Shown in pieces: positions 1 through 6,416 of a stretch of DNA of 9,881 bases. The notes beneath the pieces are model-generated. The model was not told the origin of the DNA. It saw only the letters and a list, made by a program, of their open reading frames with translations, and searched no databases. Position numbers and translations under genes: made by a program. Each line of letters begins with the position of its first letter. Within the stretch, counting starts at the first letter, position 1. Source of the DNA: DAOTVX01 sp034436015. Lineage in GTDB: Bacteria; Chloroflexota; Anaerolineae; Anaerolineales; Villigracilaceae. The DNA is taken from the NCBI GenBank assembly GCA_034436015.1, contig DAOTWG010000043.1, positions 1 through 9,881 of the forward strand, read 5' to 3'.

Positions 1-181
1 AACCAAATCGCGTATTGTTCGAAAGTGTAGATTGTTGAGGAAGACTTCTCCGGAGGGATCGCCCGCCCCCAAAAGCATCCACCATCAACATACTGAGGAG
101 ACGAAGAAGAAGCGGAAGAGCATGGGGAAAACACGCAACTTACCGTTTTGACAACCAAGTATTCCCGCAAACGATACCGAG
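1..181. other. Left-edge stretch, possible 3' end of a plus-strand gene
   Basis: No complete gene lies here. One plus-strand frame is open from base 2 to a TGA at 149-151 (49 codons, no start needed if it enters from the left). Its last 20 or so residues are strongly basic, with KKKRK followed by SMGKTRNLPF at the end. This could be the basic tail of an upstream protein, but 49 open codons can occur by chance and I recognise no family. Two short minus-strand frames starting at 78 and 85 are also open to the window edge, so direction is not settled. Confidence 0.2.
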
Positions 182-187
182 TATAAT
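148..187 (+). promoter_or_regulatory. Candidate promoter of the AAA+ ATPase block
   Basis: A perfect -10 hexamer TATAAT is at 182-187, which would put the transcription start near 194 and give a leader of about 45 nt. A perfect -35 hexamer TTGACA is at 148-153, but the gap between them is 28 nt, about 11 more than the usual 17. At normal spacing (159-164) the sequence is GTATTC, a poor -35. The -10 alone is convincing. The pair may be two partial promoters, or the -10 may depend on an activator. Confidence 0.5.
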
Positions 188-225
188 TACTAAAAACAAG
201 CCTTTGTTGCTCACGTCTTGGTTTC

Positions 226-233
226 AGGGAGAG
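226..233 (+). promoter_or_regulatory. Ribosome binding site for the AAA+ ATPase
   Basis: AGGGAGAG ends 5 nt before the ATG at 239. It decides the start in favour of ATG 239 over the in-frame TTG at 218, which has no purine-rich element at the right distance. Confidence 0.7.
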
Positions 234-238
234 CCATT

Positions 239-1573
239 ATGACGGTAACGCCAACCATGCAAGCCCCTGCGCCTGCTGTGCCTGTTTTCGTCCCGCCTCC
301 GGTCAACAAATTGGAGGAAACGGGGCTTTCTCCGCTCTGGCTGCAGGACCTGGCCTTGAAAATTCTATACTTTCAGGGCTACCTGAGCGGCTTCAAGATT
401 GCCGAGGAATTGGCGCTCCCCTTCGCCGGTGTGGTAGACCAACTGCTCGAAATGCTCAAGCGTGAGAAGTTGATCGAGGTCAAATCTTCCTCCTCGGCGG
501 GATTCGGCGAGGGTTCTTACCAATATGCCATTACCGGAGCCGGCATCATGCGCGCCCGCGAGGCTCTGGAACGCAGTCAATATGCCGGGCCCGCGCCCGT
601 GCCGATCGAGGTCTACAACGACGCGATCCGCCGTCAAAGCCGTGGGCGGATGACGGTGACCAGCCGCACCATGCGACAAATCCTGTCCGACCTTGTGCTT
701 TCTGATGCTACCTTTCAGCGGCTGGGACCGGCTCTCAATTCGGGCACGTCTATCTTCCTCTACGGACCGCCGGGCAACGGCAAGACCAGTGTGGCGAAAG
801 CCTTCGGCAACCTGATTCTGAGCCAAGCAATGTACATCCCTTATGCCCTCTACGTGGATGGGCAGGTAGTCAAATTGTACGATTCGGTCAATCACCAACT
901 TGCCTCAGAACAGGAGACCACCGGCAGCGGCACGGGTGGGTTGCGTTCAAGCACCCGTCGCGACCCACGCTGGGTCAGGATTCGCCGTCCTTTCATCATG
1001 GTTGGCGGCGAATTGACAATGGAAGGCCTCGACCTCATTTTCGATGATACACATCGCTTCTACGAAGCGCCCTTCCAGGTGAAGGCCAACGGCGGAATCC
1101 TGTTGATTGACGACTTCGGGCGTCAACAAGTTCGCCCGCGCGATTTGCTCAACCGCTGGATCGTCCCGTTGGAAAACCGGGTGGATTTCCTCACCCTGCA
1201 CACAGGGCGAAAGATCGAAATCCCGTTCGATGTGCTCATTGTCTTCTCTACGAACTTGCCGCCAAAGGATTTGGTAGATGAGGCCTTTCTGCGTCGCCTG
1301 CGCCACAAGATCGAAATTGGCGACCCCTCTTACGAAGAGTATCGCGAGATCTTCCGCCGTGTGGCGCAGCAGAAAGGCATCCAATACAGCGACCAGGGGT
1401 TGGCCTACTTGTTGCAGGAATGGTATATCAAGCGCAATCGCAAATTGCGCGCCTCGCACCCACGCGACTTGTGCGATCAAATCCTGGACATCGCTCACTA
1501 TCTCTCGGTCGAACCCGCCATGACGAAGGACTTGATTGACCGAGCGGCGCGTTCGTACTTCGTGGATTTGTAA
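239..1573 (+). CDS. AAA+ ATPase with N-terminal winged-helix-like domain
   Basis: Predicted 444-residue cytoplasmic ATPase; the specific target is unknown. Residues 1-25 are Pro/Ala-rich and probably disordered. Residues about 30-112 look like a winged-helix or helical adaptor: helix-rich, with a KIAEELALPF segment and a YQYAITGAG strand/turn. The AAA+ core follows: Walker A GPPGNGKTS (176-184), Walker B ILLIDDFGR (287-295), sensor 1 VFSTN (335-339), a probable arginine finger in FLRRLRHK (350-357) and a sensor-2-like HPRDLCDQ (407-414). All ATP-binding and hydrolysis motifs are intact, so I expect an active ATPase. The stretch between Walker A and B (about 215-285) is long and includes a Gly/Ser/Thr loop, possibly a family-specific insertion. 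The gene is first in a same-strand block, 30 nt before GDPD. MoxR-like or DnaC/IstB-like ATPases were considered; the N-terminal domain argues for a separate clade. ATPase call strong, role unknown. Confidence 0.93.
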   Translation: MTVTPTMQAPAPAVPVFVPPPVNKLEETGLSPLWLQDLALKILYFQGYLSGFKIAEELALPFAGVVDQLLEMLKREKLIEVKSSSSAGFGEGSYQYAITGAGIMRAREALERSQYAGPAPVPIEVYNDAIRRQSRGRMTVTSRTMRQILSDLVLSDATFQRLGPALNSGTSIFLYGPPGNGKTSVAKAFGNLILSQAMYIPYALYVDGQVVKLYDSVNHQLASEQETTGSGTGGLRSSTRRDPRWVRIRRPFIMVGGELTMEGLDLIFDDTHRFYEAPFQVKANGGILLIDDFGRQQVRPRDLLNRWIVPLENRVDFLTLHTGRKIEIPFDVLIVFSTNLPPKDLVDEAFLRRLRHKIEIGDPSYEEYREIFRRVAQQKGIQYSDQGLAYLLQEWYIKRNRKLRASHPRDLCDQILDIAHYLSVEPAMTKDLIDRAARSYFVDL

Positions 1574-1603
1574 TATGGTAGCCAAAGCAAGCGAGCGCAA
1601 AGG

Positions 1604-2350
1604 ATGTGGCCGAGCCTTCCATATCCTTTGATTATCGGTCACCGCGGCTCGCCCGTTCACGCTCCCGAAAATACGCTGGCTTCCTTCGAGGTAGCCGTCG
1701 CCCAGGGCGCCGATGCCATCGAATTCGACGTCAAACTCTCTGCTGATGGCGAAGTAGTTGTCCTGCACGACTTCACCGTTAACCGGACCACAGATGGAAA
1801 AGGCCGAGTGAATCGCCTTTGCCTTTCCGCCCTGCACAAACTGGATGCCGGCTCCTGGTTCTCCCAACGATTCGCCGGAGAACGCATTCCTACTCTTGAA
1901 TCGGTCTGCGTTGCGCTGGGGCAAAGACTCTATCTGAACATCGAATTAACCAATTACGCTACACCGTTCGATGCTTTGGTCGTGAAAGTGGTAAATATCG
2001 TCCAAAAATATCAGCTCCAGGGTCGCGTCTTGCTCTCGTCTTTTTTTCCCCCTAACCTTGCCCGTGCCCGGCAGCTTCTCCCCGAATCCCCTTGCGCCTT
2101 GTTGATCTGGCCTGGTTGGAAAGGCCGCTGGATCATTCCTCTTGCGCTGCGCTCCCGGCGATATGAGGCGATTCATCCGCATCTCAGTCAAGTAACGCCA
2201 ACCCTCGTGCAACAGGCGCATGCTGCCGGCAAACGCGTCCATGTCTGGACGGTCAACGAGGAACGCGATATGCGCCGTATGGCGGATTGGGGTGTGGATG
2301 CTATCTTCACCGATGACGTGGCACGGGCGCGTCGGGTCCTGAAGAGATAA
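1604..2350 (+). CDS. Glycerophosphodiester phosphodiesterase (GDPD family)
   Basis: Predicted to hydrolyse glycerophosphodiesters (deacylated phospholipid headgroups) to sn-glycerol 3-phosphate and an alcohol. At 248 residues it is the size of compact cytosolic UgpQ-type enzymes, and it has no signal peptide. Family signatures: IGHRGSPVHAPENT near the N-terminus (catalytic His13-Arg14, Glu22-Asn23), IEFDVKLSADG (metal ligands Glu40, Asp42), VVLHD (His55, general acid) and LNIEL (Glu114, third metal ligand). The C-terminal VHVWTVNEE and AIFTDD strands of the TIM barrel are present. The Lys that often follows the third Glu (IEIK) is Thr here. The ATG at 1604 is the only usable start after an in-frame stop at 1571-1573 (the ATPase stop); its AAGG abuts the ATG with no spacer, so the RBS is poor and translation may depend on coupling to the upstream gene. 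A T7-C5 run at 2041-2052 lies inside the frame and the frame is intact. Confidence 0.95.
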   Translation: MWPSLPYPLIIGHRGSPVHAPENTLASFEVAVAQGADAIEFDVKLSADGEVVVLHDFTVNRTTDGKGRVNRLCLSALHKLDAGSWFSQRFAGERIPTLESVCVALGQRLYLNIELTNYATPFDALVVKVVNIVQKYQLQGRVLLSSFFPPNLARARQLLPESPCALLIWPGWKGRWIIPLALRSRRYEAIHPHLSQVTPTLVQQAHAAGKRVHVWTVNEERDMRRMADWGVDAIFTDDVARARRVLKR

Positions 2351-2351
2351 T

Positions 2352-5123
2352 GTGAAACGAATCGGTCTGTTGATCGTTCTCCTGATCATTCCTCTCGGTA
2401 CGATTGGCGTTCGTGCGCGCGCACAATCTATCCCGCAGACTCTCGCTCGCCAGCTGCTTGCCCAACTCACGCCTGAAGAGCGCATTGGTCAGTTATTTCT
2501 GGTCACGTTCACCGGCACAGATACCGGCGCAAACTCCGCTATCTATGATTTGATTGCCCGTCGACATATCGGCGGCGTAGTACTCTTGGCCGCTAACGAT
2601 AACTTCACAGCGCCTCCCGACACCGTTAGAAACGCCTATCGCCTGATTGCGGAGCTGCAAACTATTGAGTGGCGGGCATCGCAAGGCGAGATCGCCGATG
2701 CCAATGGTCAGCCCGTAATCGGCTCTTACATTCCCCTGTTCATCAGCGTTTCCCAGAACGGCGATGGGTATCCGGGGGATGAACTTCTGAGCGGGCTGAC
2801 GCCCCTGCCCAGCGCCATGGCCCTGGGAGCAACCTGGAACCCATCTCTGGCGGAAGAAGCGGGCAGCACGGCAGGACGCGAACTCTCCGCCCTTGGTTTC
2901 AATCTATTCTTCGGCCCTTCGCTTGATGTGTTGGAAAACCCGGCTCTCGTTGTCGGCAATAACCTCGGCGCGCGCGTCTACGGCGGCGATCCGTACTGGG
3001 TTGGCGAGATGGGACGCGCCTACATTCGCGGCCTCCATACAGGGAGCAATGGCCGCATCCTGGTCATAGCAAGGCATTTTCCCGGCCGCGGCAGCGCTGA
3101 CCGCCCTATTACCGAGGAAATCGCTACCATTCGCAAATCGCTGGAGCAACTCAAGCAAATCGAACTGGCGCCTTTCTTCGCTGTGACGGGGAATGCTCCC
3201 ACGCCACAGAGCGCCGCGGATGGTTTGCTCCTTTCCCACATCCGCTACCAGGGGTTTCAGGGCAATATTCGCGCTACCACCCGTCCGATCAGCTTTGACC
3301 AACAAGCACTCAAACTCATCCTTGACCTGCCGGCGCTTGCGACCTGGAGACAGAATGGCGGTCTGTTGGTTAGCGATGATCTGGGAACGCAGGCCGTACG
3401 TCGATTCTATACCCCCACCGGGCAAAATTTTTCCGGTCGCGTGGTCGCGCGCGATGCCTTCCTCGCCGGCAACGACTTGCTCTACCTGGGAAATATTACC
3501 TCCTCCGACGCGGAGAACAACTACCAGACCGTCTTGCGTATCCTGGATTTCTTCGCGCAGAAATATCGCGAGGATGCAGCCTTCGCCCAGCGTGTGGACG
3601 AGTCGGTCCTCCGTATTCTGACGCATAAATTTCGCCTGTATCCCCGCTTTGAACTAGACCGTGTGCTCCCTGCCGAGAGTGCTCTAGAGAATTTAGGAAA
3701 AGCCTCCGACGTAACGTTCCGTGTCGCGCAACAAGCGGTCACTCTTCTCAGCCCCGATCCCCAGGACCTCGACGCCGTCCTCCCCGACCCTCCAGGGCCG
3801 CGCGATGTCATCCTCTTCCTGACCGACAGCCGTGCTGTTCGCCAATGTAGTAAATGTCCAGAAACGCCTCTGCTCCCGCCAATAGCCTTGCGCGACGCAG
3901 TGCTGACGTTGTACGGACCGCGCGCTGGCGGCCAGGTCAGCGCGTCGCGCCTGCGCACTTACGCTCTTGACGATGTATCCTTACTCCTGCAGCAGGCGCC
4001 GCAAGCCGAGTCGCTGGTTGCCGATTTCCAAAATGCCTCGTGGATCGTGATCTCGATCCTAGATTCCAGTCCGGACTCGCCTCAGGGGGTGACGCTACGT
4101 CGCTTGCTCTCGGAACGCCAGGATTTGTTGCGCAACAAGCGCGTGATTCTCTTTGCCTTCGAGGCGCCATACTACCTGGACGCCACCGACATCTCCAAAC
4201 TGACCGCGTACTATGCTCTCTATAGCAAGTCTCCACCTTTTGTCGAGGTAGCCGCTCGCGTCCTCTTTCAGGAGCTCCCGGCAACAGGCGCGTTGCCCGT
4301 TTCGGTCTCCGGAGTCGGCTACGACCTATTCTCCGCTACCGCCCCAGATCCTAACCAGGTCATCGCGTTGTTCATTGACTCAACCGCTGCGCTCACATCA
4401 ACGGTTACCGATGCTGCCGAGCCGACCGGCCCTTCGATGCTTCGTGTGGGCGATACCATTGCCTTGCGCACAGGCGTTATTCTCGACCACAATCGCCATC
4501 CTGTGCCTGATGGTACAGGGGTTCGTTTTACTCTGACTGCCCGCAGCGATGGGAGTATTCTACAGCAGATCGACTCGAACACGGTTCAAGGAGTAGCCAG
4601 AGCAATCTTCCGTATGGATCGGGTCGGTTCGTTCGAGATTCGCGCGGTCAGCGAGTCGTCCACGACTTCCGATGTTATTCAAGTAGAAGTCACCAGCGAG
4701 GGCGGTGAGATAAACATCGTTACCGAAGCGCCTGCCACGCTTGCCGCGCCAACAAGCGCCGCCGTAGCCTTGCCGACGCCAACCTTGGCCGTGGCAGAGG
4801 CGTCACAAACACGAGAGGTAACTGCCGGTCTCTGGCTCTCGGCGACGCTGCTCTTGGGCGGCTTTTGTTATCTGGTCTTTGCCCTCGGAAATTTATTTAT
4901 CTCCAGCCGTTGGGGAACACGCATGGCGTTATGCGCCCTGCTCGGTGGCGCCATCGGCTATAACTATATGGCGCTTCACTTACCGGGAAGCGTGAGCCTG
5001 TTAGAAAAGGGTGCTTGGGGCAGTACAATCGCTTTGTCCCTCTGCGGGGCGCTGCTCGGCACGTTGGCAGGATGGCTCTGGTGGCGAGCGGTCAACGCGC
5101 CAGAGAAGCGAGCAGACCAATAA
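2352..5123 (+). CDS. Exported, membrane-anchored GH3-like protein with altered catalytic motif
   Basis: 923 residues. The GTG start lies 1 nt after the GDPD stop, with a weak GAAGAGA as RBS, so coupling is likely. A signal peptide covers residues 1-24 (KR, then a long hydrophobic core, ARA before Q25). Residues about 30-430 match the GH3 N-terminal TIM barrel (beta-N-acetylhexosaminidase/NagZ side): EERIGQLFLV, HIGGVVLL, MALGATWNPSLA, RHFPGRG (241-247), LLLSHIRYQG and LLVSDDLGTQA (nucleophile candidate Asp342). Where NagZ enzymes have KHFPGHG and an Asp-Ser-His dyad, this has RHFPGRG and Asp250-Arg-Pro252, so the acid/base His is missing. Residues about 455-660 resemble a degenerate GH3 C-terminal domain with a CSKC pair (Cys499, Cys502). 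An Ig-like beta domain (about 690-785) and a Pro/Thr/Ala linker (about 793-815) follow, then three membrane helices (about 826-850, 857-875, 888-910). The main domains should lie outside the cell. Fold call strong; enzymatic activity doubtful. Confidence 0.9.
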   Translation: MKRIGLLIVLLIIPLGTIGVRARAQSIPQTLARQLLAQLTPEERIGQLFLVTFTGTDTGANSAIYDLIARRHIGGVVLLAANDNFTAPPDTVRNAYRLIAELQTIEWRASQGEIADANGQPVIGSYIPLFISVSQNGDGYPGDELLSGLTPLPSAMALGATWNPSLAEEAGSTAGRELSALGFNLFFGPSLDVLENPALVVGNNLGARVYGGDPYWVGEMGRAYIRGLHTGSNGRILVIARHFPGRGSADRPITEEIATIRKSLEQLKQIELAPFFAVTGNAPTPQSAADGLLLSHIRYQGFQGNIRATTRPISFDQQALKLILDLPALATWRQNGGLLVSDDLGTQAVRRFYTPTGQNFSGRVVARDAFLAGNDLLYLGNITSSDAENNYQTVLRILDFFAQKYREDAAFAQRVDESVLRILTHKFRLYPRFELDRVLPAESALENLGKASDVTFRVAQQAVTLLSPDPQDLDAVLPDPPGPRDVILFLTDSRAVRQCSKCPETPLLPPIALRDAVLTLYGPRAGGQVSASRLRTYALDDVSLLLQQAPQAESLVADFQNASWIVISILDSSPDSPQGVTLRRLLSERQDLLRNKRVILFAFEAPYYLDATDISKLTAYYALYSKSPPFVEVAARVLFQELPATGALPVSVSGVGYDLFSATAPDPNQVIALFIDSTAALTSTVTDAAEPTGPSMLRVGDTIALRTGVILDHNRHPVPDGTGVRFTLTARSDGSILQQIDSNTVQGVARAIFRMDRVGSFEIRAVSESSTTSDVIQVEVTSEGGEINIVTEAPATLAAPTSAAVALPTPTLAVAEASQTREVTAGLWLSATLLLGGFCYLVFALGNLFISSRWGTRMALCALLGGAIGYNYMALHLPGSVSLLEKGAWGSTIALSLCGALLGTLAGWLWWRAVNAPEKRADQ
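5092..5123. other. 3'-3' overlap of convergent genes
   Basis: The last ten codons of the GH3-like gene (plus strand, TAA at 5121-5123) overlap the last codons of the kinase (minus strand, TGA read from 5094-5092) by 32 bp. In the GH3-like protein this encodes the short hydrophilic tail after the last membrane helix; in the kinase it encodes the end of the hydrophobic anchor. I find no GC-rich hairpin with a T-run on either strand near this point. Confidence 0.85.
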
Positions 5124-6084
5124 GCAACAAGCCTACTGCGCTCCAGAACAACACTCCTTCGGGCTGCCGGCGCAGGATAAGCCAGGGGATATCGCTTCGA
5201 CGGGATACGGTCTGCGGACGTGTAGGAACTTCCCGTCCACCGAGCAGAAACTGACGGAATATTTCTACAGAGGCAGGACGGTCATCCGGATGTAATTCCA
5301 TCGCCCACAAGATCGCGCGCTCCGTGCGCATGCTGATCGCAGGGTTGATTTGACGCGGCGGAAGCAGCGCTTCCGGATGCAGAAACCGTTGGCGAGCATC
5401 TACAGGCGGCGTATTGGTAAGCAAATGATAGAGCGTTGCGCCAAATGCGTAGATGTCGCTGCGGACATCCGTGTGCATCCCGTCGCCGCCGTATTGCTCC
5501 AGCGGGGTATAGAGCGCCGTACCGCGCCCCTGGATAACCGTCACGGTCATCTCATCCGGCGCGAGCGCCTTGACCAGGCCAAAATCTACCAGTTTGAGCA
5601 GACCACCTGGCGTAATTTTGAGATTGCTGGGCTTAATATCCCGATGCACGAGGGGCGGGTTTTGCGAATGGAGGTACATCAGCGCATCGGCCAGTTGATC
5701 GGCCCATCCCAGCACCTCCTCCTCTTTCAAGAAGATATTGCGCTGTTTGGCCTCCAACACCAAGGCACGCAAATCCTTCCCGGGAATGTAGTCCATGACC
5801 AGGCAATCGCGATGCCCTGCTGTGAAAAAATCGGAGACTTTCGGCAGGTTCGGGTGGTCAAGACGCGCCAGTACGGTGGCCTCACGCAGGAACTGGTGGC
5901 GAGTCTCTTTGAGGATCTTTGGCGGTATGTTGCGATCATGCTCAATCACCTTCAGCGCGCAAAGACGCCCCTCTAACCGCAAGTCATCGGCGAGGTAGAT
6001 GCTTCCCATTCCCCCTCTTCCAATACACTCGCGAATGCGGTATCGACTGCGTAGGATTTCTCCGCTCCTCAAAGCGTTGGCCAT
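5092..6084 (-). CDS. Serine/threonine protein kinase with C-terminal membrane anchor
   Basis: 330-residue Hanks-type (eukaryotic-like) kinase, predicted to phosphorylate Ser/Thr on unknown partners at the inner face of the membrane. Conserved parts: glycine loop IGRGGMGSIY (21-30), ATP-binding Lys45 in CALKV, Glu68 in the C helix, catalytic loop HRDIKPSN (147-154, Asp149), Mg-binding DFG (167-169), PLEQYGG (194-200) in place of APE, as in many bacterial kinases, SDIYAFG (209-215) and the DDRP Arg269. Everything needed for activity is present. After the kinase domain, about 30 polar residues lead to one hydrophobic segment (about 311-328) ending at the C-terminus, so there is no extracellular sensor such as PASTA. 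The ATG at 6084 is preferred; an in-frame TTG at 6102 has no RBS, while AAGAG sits just before the ATG. It is the last gene of the minus-strand block, 332 nt from proS, and may have its own promoter. Confidence 0.95.
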   Translation of the reverse strand: MANALRSGEILRSRYRIRECIGRGGMGSIYLADDLRLEGRLCALKVIEHDRNIPPKILKETRHQFLREATVLARLDHPNLPKVSDFFTAGHRDCLVMDYIPGKDLRALVLEAKQRNIFLKEEEVLGWADQLADALMYLHSQNPPLVHRDIKPSNLKITPGGLLKLVDFGLVKALAPDEMTVTVIQGRGTALYTPLEQYGGDGMHTDVRSDIYAFGATLYHLLTNTPPVDARQRFLHPEALLPPRQINPAISMRTERAILWAMELHPDDRPASVEIFRQFLLGGREVPTRPQTVSRRSDIPWLILRRQPEGVLFWSAVGLLLIGLLASLAR

Positions 6085-6416
6085 GGCTCTTGTCTTTCGC
6101 AATCCGACTGATGGACAAAGACGAGATGATGTGGGCGTTTGTCTCTATATTACTCTTATTCTATTGCAAAATCCTGTTGTTGGTTCAGCGTCATGGGTTT
6201 GGATATCGCATGTGTGGAGGAACGGGATTGCAAGGATTTTTTGAGGTCGCCGGTCGGAGTTTTTTTGTTTGCTTGGCCTGTGCATGAACGCTTTGGAAGG
6301 TTTCTTCGTCGCGATAGCCTAGCTCGAATACCGCATAGAACAAAGAGTGTACTTCCACGGCTGAGCGCCGGGCCAGATCTGCCTGGGACTTACATCACAG
6401 GGGAGCACATGACCCA
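6085..6416. other. 332-nt gene-poor gap between proS and the kinase
   Basis: No convincing gene. The overlapping plus-strand frames here have no family signature. The gap is AT-rich relative to its neighbours. It holds a weak kinase promoter candidate (6144-6171) and, on the minus strand, an A7 run (6261-6267 region) and an A6 run (6236-6241 region) flanking two CGACC copies. No intrinsic terminator for proS is clear: the small CGGC/GCCG hairpin near 6360-6372 has only a 4-bp stem and is not directly followed by T residues in the proS direction. I find no tRNA or known riboswitch. Confidence 0.5.
6144..6171 (-). promoter_or_regulatory. Weak candidate promoter of the kinase gene
   Basis: On the minus strand, TATAGA (6144-6149, 4 of 6 consensus matches) lies 16 nt downstream of TTTTGC (6166-6171, a poor -35). 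The stretch is AT-rich compared with its surroundings and would start transcription about 50 nt before ATG 6084. This is suggestive only. Confidence 0.3.

Noticed and set aside
218..238. TTG at 218 as start of the ATPase gene
   Set aside because: ATG 239 has AGGGAGAG at ideal spacing; the TTG has no RBS.
1575..1631. 18-codon frame starting at ATG 1575 between the ATPase and GDPD genes
   Set aside because: Very short, overlaps the GDPD start out of frame, no RBS; at most a coupling leader and not supportable as a gene.
947..1924. 325-codon minus-strand open frame opposite the ATPase and GDPD genes
   Set aside because: It spans two well-supported plus-strand genes and has no recognisable domain; it is an antisense shadow of their codon bias.
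2904..3626. 240-codon minus-strand open frame opposite the GH3-like gene
   Set aside because: No domain signature and fully inside a gene with clear GH3 motifs on the other strand.
5350..5976. 208-codon plus-strand open frame opposite the kinase
   Set aside because: The minus strand carries all kinase motifs; the plus frame shows no family features.
6085..6102. TTG at 6102 as start of the kinase
   Set aside because: No RBS before it; ATG 6084 is preceded by AAGAG and leaves a normal short N-terminus before the kinase domain.
6230..6270. T-runs in the proS-kinase gap as a plus-strand intrinsic terminator
   Set aside because: No stable hairpin directly precedes either T-run, and no plus-strand gene ends there.
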